A DNA stretch of 11,522 bases from Flavobacterium sp. (GTDB taxonomy: Bacteria > Bacteroidota > Bacteroidia > Flavobacteriales > Flavobacteriaceae): the NCBI GenBank assembly GCA_004296145.1, contig SEBM01000069.1:1-11522 (forward strand). Direction: 5' to 3'. The notes under the pieces are model-generated. The model worked only from the letters and a program-made list of their open reading frames with translations. It did not search any database and had not been told where the DNA came from. How positions within the stretch are numbered: position 1 is the stretch's first letter; each line of letters begins with the position of its first letter. A program made the translations under genes and the position numbers. Below are positions 6,306 to 11,522 of this stretch, one piece after another.

Positions 6306-8570
6306 TTAAGCTTTTCCAGCCGCAATTAAGTTTAATGCTGAACCTGCAACAAACCAACCAATTTGTCCTGCATTGTAAGTATGATTTGCTAAGACAATGT
6401 CTCTGGTACCATCAGCGTGTACAAACTCTAGTGTTAATGGCTTTCCGGGAGCAAACTCCGTTAAATCAGTAAAATTAATTGTATCATTCTCCTGGATTTT
6501 ATCATAATCTGCTTCGTTAGCAAAAGTCAACCCTAAAAGCCCTTGTTTTTTAAGGTTTGTTTCGTGGATACGGGCAAAAGATTTTACCAATACTGCTTTA
6601 ACTCCTAAGAAACGAGGCTCCATAGCAGCATGCTCACGAGAAGAACCTTCTCCATAATTATGATCTCCAACAACTATAGACGGAACTCCGGCAGCTTTGT
6701 AAGCTCTTGCAACAGCTGGTACTGCATCATATTCGCCAGTTAATTGATTTTTAACTGAATTTGTTTTTTGATTGAATGCATTTACTGCTCCAATCAACAT
6801 ATTGTTAGAAATATTATCTAAGTGTCCACGGAAACGTAACCAAGGTCCCGCCATAGAAATATGGTCAGTTGTACATTTTCCGAATGCTTTGATTAATAAT
6901 TTAGCACCCGTAATGTTTTTACCATCCCATGCATCAAACGGTGCTAATAATTGCAAACGCTCTGAAGCCGGATTTACCACTACCTGAACTCCAGATCCAT
7001 CTGCAGCCGGAGCTTGGAAACCAGGGTCTTCTGCGTAGAAACCTTTAGAAGGCAATTCATCTCCCGTTGGCGCATCAAGCATTACTTCTTCACCTTCTTC
7101 GTTGATTAATTTATCCGTTAAAGGATTAAATCCTAAATCTCCTGCAATAGCCAAAGCGGTTACCAATTCCGGAGAACCAACGAAAGCTAAAGTATTCGGA
7201 TTACCATCTGCACGTTTTGAGAAGTTACGGTTGAAAGAATGAACGATTGTATTTCTTTCTTCTTTCTCTGCTCCTTCTCTGTCCCACATACCAATACATG
7301 GTCCGCAGGCATTAGCAAAAACAGTTGCTCCAATTTTATGAAAAGTTTCAATAAATCCGTCTCTTTCAATTGTAGAACGAACTACCTCAGAACCCGGAGT
7401 GATTGTAAACTGTGATTTAGTTTTTAAATTTTTATCAGCAACCTGTCTTGCCAATGAAGCGGCACGCGAAATATCTTCGTAAGAAGAGTTTGTACATGAA
7501 CCAATTAAACCAACCTGAATTTGTAACGGCCAATTGTTTTTTACAGCCTCTTCTTTCATTTTAGAAATAGGAGTAGCCAAATCCGGAGTAAAAGGTCCGT
7601 TTAAGTGTGGCTCTAATGTAGACAAGTCAATTTCAATAACCTGATCAAAATATTGTTCCGGGTTAGCATAAACTTCCGCATCACCAGTTAAATAAGAAGC
7701 TACTTTATCTGCAGCATCTGCAACATCAGCTCTATTTGTTGAACGCAGGTAACGGCTCATTGAATCATCGTAACCAAAAGTTGAAGTTGTTGCTCCAATT
7801 TCAGCTCCCATGTTACAAATAGTTCCTTTACCAGTACAAGACATCGAAGTTGCACCTTCTCCAAAATATTCTACAATCGCACCAGTACCACCTTTTACAG
7901 TTAGAATACCGGCAACTTTAAGAATAACATCTTTTGGAGCTGTCCATCCTGATAATTTACCAGTCAGTTTAACTCCGATTAATTTTGGAAATTTTAATTC
8001 CCAAGCCATGCCTGACATAACGTCTACAGCATCTGCTCCACCAACACCAATAGCGACCATTCCTAAACCACCTGCATTTACAGTATGAGAATCGGTACCA
8101 ATCATCATTCCTCCAGGGAATGCATAATTTTCTAGTACTACTTGGTGAATAATTCCGGCTCCTGGTTTCCAGAAACCAATTCCGTATTTATTAGAAACTG
8201 ACGATAAGAAATCGAAAACTTCGTTACTTTGTGTTTTTGCTCTTGCCAAATCGGTTACAGCATCTACTTTTGCCTGAATCAAGTGATCACAATGCACTGT
8301 AGTTGGAACTGCAACTTTAGATTTACCAGCGTGCATAAATTGCAATAATGCCATTTGTGCTGTCGCATCCTGACAAGCAACACGATCTGGTGCAAAGTCA
8401 ACATAATCAACTCCTCTTCCAAACGCCTTAGTTGGATTTCCATCCCAAAGGTGATTGTACAAAATTTTCTCCGTTAATGTAAGTGGACGACCAACAATCT
8501 CGCGTGCTTTATCAACACGGCCAGGCATATTTTCGTACACTTTTTTAATCATTTCGATATCAAAAGCCAT
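6306..8570 (-). CDS. acn: aconitate hydratase, mitochondrial-type aconitase
   Basis: This 754-residue cytoplasmic [4Fe-4S] enzyme interconverts citrate and isocitrate through cis-aconitate in the TCA cycle. The fold order is domains 1-3 followed by the swivelling domain 4, as in mitochondrial aconitase. The cluster ligands are Cys359 (GLIGSCTNSSYED), Cys422 and Cys425 (ANACGPCIGMWDR), one residue off the mature pig-heart numbering 358/421/424 that I recall. Other active-site residues are present: Asp95-His96, His142, Asp160-Ser161-His162 in GTDSHT, Arg448, Arg453, Arg581, and Ser643-Ser644-Arg645 in GEGSSREHAAMEPR. The length is normal for the class and nothing is truncated. The start MAFDIEMIKKVYENMPGR is the natural one for this family. 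It lies downstream of acnB on the same strand, but a terminator hairpin sits in the 123-nt gap, so independent expression is likely. It is clearly distinct from the IRP-like AcnA of enterobacteria. Confidence 0.97.
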   Translation of the reverse strand: MAFDIEMIKKVYENMPGRVDKAREIVGRPLTLTEKILYNHLWDGNPTKAFGRGVDYVDFAPDRVACQDATAQMALLQFMHAGKSKVAVPTTVHCDHLIQAKVDAVTDLARAKTQSNEVFDFLSSVSNKYGIGFWKPGAGIIHQVVLENYAFPGGMMIGTDSHTVNAGGLGMVAIGVGGADAVDVMSGMAWELKFPKLIGVKLTGKLSGWTAPKDVILKVAGILTVKGGTGAIVEYFGEGATSMSCTGKGTICNMGAEIGATTSTFGYDDSMSRYLRSTNRADVADAADKVASYLTGDAEVYANPEQYFDQVIEIDLSTLEPHLNGPFTPDLATPISKMKEEAVKNNWPLQIQVGLIGSCTNSSYEDISRAASLARQVADKNLKTKSQFTITPGSEVVRSTIERDGFIETFHKIGATVFANACGPCIGMWDREGAEKEERNTIVHSFNRNFSKRADGNPNTLAFVGSPELVTALAIAGDLGFNPLTDKLINEEGEEVMLDAPTGDELPSKGFYAEDPGFQAPAADGSGVQVVVNPASERLQLLAPFDAWDGKNITGAKLLIKAFGKCTTDHISMAGPWLRFRGHLDNISNNMLIGAVNAFNQKTNSVKNQLTGEYDAVPAVARAYKAAGVPSIVVGDHNYGEGSSREHAAMEPRFLGVKAVLVKSFARIHETNLKKQGLLGLTFANEADYDKIQENDTINFTDLTEFAPGKPLTLEFVHADGTRDIVLANHTYNAGQIGWFVAGSALNLIAAGKA

Positions 8571-8640
8571 ATATTTATTTGTTTTTATTATTCTTTTTTG
8601 AACATCACAAGATACAAAAAATAGAGTTGCTATTAAAGAA

Positions 8641-8667
8641 AAAGCCCGAGTTTATTACTCGGGCTTT
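8641..8667 (-). terminator. intrinsic terminator downstream of acnB
   Basis: An 11-bp stem, AAAGCCCGAGT (8641-8651) and ACTCGGGCTTT (8657-8667), closes a 5-nt loop. Read on the minus strand, the direction of acnB, the GC-rich stem ends in CTTTTTCTTT, a good U tract. It begins 26 nt after the acnB stop codon and lies 70 nt upstream of the next aconitase start. Most acnB transcripts should therefore end here. Read-through into the second aconitase gene is possible. Confidence 0.9.
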
Positions 8668-8693
8668 GAATTTATTATTGAGCAATCATGCGA

Positions 8694-11465
8694 TTACATA
8701 ACTAATTGTTTACTAGAAGGTGCAAACTTAGTCAAGCTTATACCTTCTACTGCAGCTGTGTATTCTCCCATTGTTGGAGTTCTTCCAAGAATAGTAGACA
8801 ACACTACAACTGGCGTAGAAGAAAGCAATGACTCTCCTTTTTTACCATCTGTATCTTCTACAACTCTTCCCTGGAAAAGACGGGTTGAAGTTGCCATAAC
8901 AGTATCTCCTTTAGCCGCTTTTTCCTGATTCCCCATACAAAGGTTACATCCCGGACGCTCTAAGTATAACATGTTTTCATATTCTGTACGTGCAGCACCT
9001 TTAGGAGCATCATCGTTAAATTCGAAACCAGAATATTTTTGTAAAACTTCCCAGTCACCTTCGGCTTTAAGTTCATCCACAATATTATAAGTTGGCGGAG
9101 CTACTACAAGCGGAGCTTTAAACACAACTTTACCTTCCTGCTCTTCTATATTTTTAAGCATTTGAGCAAGAATTTTCATATCTCCTTTGTGAACCATACA
9201 TGAACCAATAAATCCAAGATCTACTTTTTTAGTTCCCCCGTAGAAAGACAAAGGTCTGATGGTATCGTGAGTATATCTTTTAGAAACGTCAGCATTATTT
9301 ACATCAGGGTCAGCAATCATTGGCTCAAAAATCTGATCAAGATCAACAACAACTTCTGCATAATATTTAGCATTAGCATCTGGAGTTAAAGCTGGTTTTT
9401 CAAAAGATTTAATCTCTGTGATTCTCTTATCAGCTTTATTGATTAATCCCTGAAGAACTTGTTTCTCATTATCCATTCCTTTGCCAATCATGATTTGGAT
9501 TCTGCCTTTAGCAATTTCCAAAGATTCGATCAAAGTATCATCCTCAGAAATACAGATAGAAGCTTTTGCTTTCATTTCCGCAGTCCAATCTGTAAATGTA
9601 AAGGCCTGATCAGCAGTAAGAGTTCCGATATGAACTTCGATAACTCTACCTTGGAATACATTTTCACCACCAAATTTCTGAAGCATTTGAGATTGTGTAG
9701 CATGAACCACATCACGGAAATCCATATACCCTTTCATCTCTCCTTTGAAAGTTACTTTTACTGATTCCGGAATTGGCATAGAAGCTTCACCAGTAGCAAG
9801 TGCCAAAGCAACTGTTCCTGAATCTGCACCAAAAGCCACACCTTTTGACATCCTTGTATGAGAGTCACCACCAATAATGATTGCCCATTCGTCGATAGTG
9901 ATATCATTTAATACTTTATGAATTACGTCTGTCATTGAGTGATAAGAACCTTTAGGGTCACGAGCCGTGATCAAACCAAAGTTGTTCATAAATTTCATCA
10001 ATTTAGGAATATTAGCCTGCGCTTTTTTATCCCAAACAGAAGCAGTATGACAACCAGATTGGTACGCTCCGTCAACAATTGGAGAAATTGTTGTAGCCGC
10101 CATCGATTCTAATTCCTGAGCTGTCATAAGACCAGTTGTGTCTTGTGAACCAACAATATTAACTTCTACACGAGCATCAGAACCAGCGTGCAGGATTTTA
10201 CCTGGAGTCATTCCAACAGCATTTCTGTTGAAGATTTTTTCTACTGCCGTAAGACCTTGTCCTTCATGATAAATTTCTTTTGAAGGAGCAAATACAAGCG
10301 GAGCTTCGATTTCTAAAATCTTAGCAGCAAAAGTTTGTAGTTTTTTACCAAATACAATAGCATATGATCCACCAGCTTTAATGAATTCCATTTTCTGTGG
10401 CGTAAATGATCTCGAAATATCAATTAGCTCCTGACCACCATTGTATAGTTTTTTTGTTTTTGTATTTATAGTAAGTACAGTTCCTGTAGCAACAGAGTAT
10501 GCTTCTTCAAGAATTGGCTCATTATTTTCATTACGCAGTACATTTCCTTCTGAGTCTAATTTTTTAACCCAGTTTTTAAGGTCAATTCCAATACCACCGG
10601 TAACATCAACAGTTGTTAGGAAAATTGGAGAAATACCATTTGTTCCTGCAACAATAGGCGCAATATTAACAAAAGGAACATAAGGACTTGCTTGTTTACC
10701 AGTCCAAAGTGCCACGTTGTTTACACCAGACATTCTTGATGAACCAACTCCCATTGTACCTTTTTCTGCAATTAGCATTACACTTGCATCAGGATATTCA
10801 ACCTGAAGAGATTTAATCTCTTCTTGTGCCTGAGGTGTAATCATGCATAAACCGTGAAGTTCACGATCTGAACGCGAGTGCGCCTGATTTCCCGGAGAAA
10901 GTAAATCTGTAGAGATATCACCCTCACCAGCAATATAAGTAACCACTTTAATCTCTTCTGCTACCTCTGGAAGTTTTGTGAAGAATTCTGCCTGAGCGTA
11001 GCTTTCAAGAATTTCTCTTGCGATTGCATTTTCATTTTTAAATGCCTCTTTTAGACGGTCAGTATCTGCGTCATAAAGATAAACTTGTGTTTTAAGAACG
11101 TTTGCAGCCTCCTTAGCGATTGAAATATTGCTTCCTAATGCCAAATCAAGTAATACTTCGATAGAAGGTCCGCCTTTCATATGTGACAATAATTCGAAAG
11201 CAAAAGAAGGTGTGATTTCTTTTACTACAGACTCCCCTAAAATAATCTCTTTCAAAAACTTAGCTTTCTCACCAGCAGCACTCGTCGTACCAGGTAAAGT
11301 GTTGTAGATAAAGAATTTAAGAGAATCATTGCGATGTGCGTTATCTACATCTTTAATTTGTGCAATAATTTCGCTTAGTAATGCAGCGTCATCAATTGGC
11401 TTTGGGTGAAGACCCAGATTTTTTCTTTCTTCAATTTCTTGAATGTAGTCGTTATAGATATTCAT
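8694..11465 (-). CDS. acnB: bifunctional aconitate hydratase B / 2-methylisocitrate dehydratase
   Basis: This 923-residue cytoplasmic [4Fe-4S] enzyme belongs to the AcnB class, which acts in the TCA cycle and in some bacteria also in the 2-methylcitrate cycle. The domain order is typical of AcnB and differs from the neighbouring aconitase: an N-terminal helical HEAT-like domain (about 1-165), the swivelling domain (about 170-385, with GVGSSRMSG at 239-247), then catalytic domains 1-3 (about 400-923, with GGDSHT at 532-537). The cluster ligands are Cys756 (GFIGSCMVH), Cys840 and Cys843 (RPGCNLCMGNQ). It is longer than the E. coli enzyme (865 residues as I recall). Extra segments appear in the swivel domain (about 298-325) and between the first and second ligand cysteines (about 808-833). 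The C-terminus ends at SSKQLVM, without the longer tail of E. coli AcnB. A -7 promoter element lies 39 nt upstream of the ATG. Whether 2-methylisocitrate is a physiological substrate here cannot be read from the sequence. Confidence 0.96.
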   Translation of the reverse strand: MNIYNDYIQEIEERKNLGLHPKPIDDAALLSEIIAQIKDVDNAHRNDSLKFFIYNTLPGTTSAAGEKAKFLKEIILGESVVKEITPSFAFELLSHMKGGPSIEVLLDLALGSNISIAKEAANVLKTQVYLYDADTDRLKEAFKNENAIAREILESYAQAEFFTKLPEVAEEIKVVTYIAGEGDISTDLLSPGNQAHSRSDRELHGLCMITPQAQEEIKSLQVEYPDASVMLIAEKGTMGVGSSRMSGVNNVALWTGKQASPYVPFVNIAPIVAGTNGISPIFLTTVDVTGGIGIDLKNWVKKLDSEGNVLRNENNEPILEEAYSVATGTVLTINTKTKKLYNGGQELIDISRSFTPQKMEFIKAGGSYAIVFGKKLQTFAAKILEIEAPLVFAPSKEIYHEGQGLTAVEKIFNRNAVGMTPGKILHAGSDARVEVNIVGSQDTTGLMTAQELESMAATTISPIVDGAYQSGCHTASVWDKKAQANIPKLMKFMNNFGLITARDPKGSYHSMTDVIHKVLNDITIDEWAIIIGGDSHTRMSKGVAFGADSGTVALALATGEASMPIPESVKVTFKGEMKGYMDFRDVVHATQSQMLQKFGGENVFQGRVIEVHIGTLTADQAFTFTDWTAEMKAKASICISEDDTLIESLEIAKGRIQIMIGKGMDNEKQVLQGLINKADKRITEIKSFEKPALTPDANAKYYAEVVVDLDQIFEPMIADPDVNNADVSKRYTHDTIRPLSFYGGTKKVDLGFIGSCMVHKGDMKILAQMLKNIEEQEGKVVFKAPLVVAPPTYNIVDELKAEGDWEVLQKYSGFEFNDDAPKGAARTEYENMLYLERPGCNLCMGNQEKAAKGDTVMATSTRLFQGRVVEDTDGKKGESLLSSTPVVVLSTILGRTPTMGEYTAAVEGISLTKFAPSSKQLVM

Positions 11466-11503
11466 ATTTTTTTGGTAAAAGGTATTTTTTATTTTTTTGT
11501 ATG

Positions 11504-11511
11504 CAAATTTA
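11504..11511 (-). promoter_or_regulatory. Bacteroidetes-type -7 promoter element for acnB
   Basis: On the minus strand TAAATTTG (11511 to 11504) matches the TAnnTTTG -7 consensus known for the primary sigma factor of Flavobacterium and other Bacteroidetes. It would place the transcription start near 11497 and give a leader of about 30 nt before the acnB ATG at 11465. The matching -33 TTG would lie beyond the window edge and cannot be checked. AT-rich DNA throws up such octamers by chance, but the distance to the start codon is right. Confidence 0.5.
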
Positions 11512-11522
11512 AAGATTAAAGG

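Noticed and set aside
6306..8570. IRP-like AcnA assignment for the smaller aconitase
   Set aside because: The length (754 residues), the N-terminus and the residue numbering of ligands and catalytic residues match mitochondrial-type aconitase rather than the roughly 890-residue AcnA/IRP class.
9459..9764. 101-codon open frame on the plus strand inside acnB
   Set aside because: It is antisense to a well-conserved part of AcnB, has no recognisable domain and no upstream promoter. The same explanation covers the other antisense frames inside the kinase, hydrolase, Kelch and aconitase genes.
1..11522. Mobile elements, CRISPR arrays, tRNA or rRNA genes, defence systems
   Set aside because: No transposase or integrase motifs, no regularly spaced repeats, no RNA-gene signatures and no defence-type domains were seen on either strand.

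Overview
The window is AT-rich bacterial DNA that reads as Flavobacteriaceae, most likely Flavobacterium or a close relative. The signs are A-rich start contexts without Shine-Dalgarno sequences, a TAnnTTTG-type -7 element ahead of acnB, secreted proteins with carboxypeptidase-regulatory-like domains, and a mitochondrial-type aconitase next to an AcnB. This assignment comes from family knowledge and sequence character, not from a search.

Layout from left to right. Positions 1-136 hold an open frame that may be the 3' end of an upstream gene. Positions 158-1965 encode a two-component pair on the plus strand: a membrane histidine kinase with a large extracytoplasmic domain, then, 2 nt later, a stand-alone receiver protein. 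Convergent to it, with only 17 nt between the stop codons, is a minus-strand gene for a secreted three-LysM plus NlpC/P60 cell-wall hydrolase (1983-3134). A divergent intergenic region of about 220 nt follows. Next come two tandem paralogous plus-strand genes (3355-4734 and 4827-6224), each encoding a signal peptide, a CarboxypepD_reg-like beta-sandwich and a six-bladed Kelch-type propeller. Both must start at a non-ATG codon (TTG and GTG). A strong bidirectional terminator (6250-6281) separates them from two minus-strand aconitase genes: a mitochondrial-type aconitase (6306-8570) and, upstream of it in transcription, AcnB (8694-11465). A second hairpin terminator (8641-8667) lies between the two aconitases, so they are probably separate or only partly coupled units.

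Functionally the window mixes TCA-cycle housekeeping (two unrelated-architecture aconitases side by side) with cell-envelope functions (hydrolase, secreted propellers) and a signalling pair. I see no CRISPR array, insertion sequence, phage gene, tRNA, rRNA or defence system. The most unusual items are the tandem CarboxypepD_reg-Kelch proteins with rare start codons and a divergent loop in blade 1, and the kinase's extracytoplasmic domain, to which I cannot give a family name. I found no convincing case for a wholly new system.
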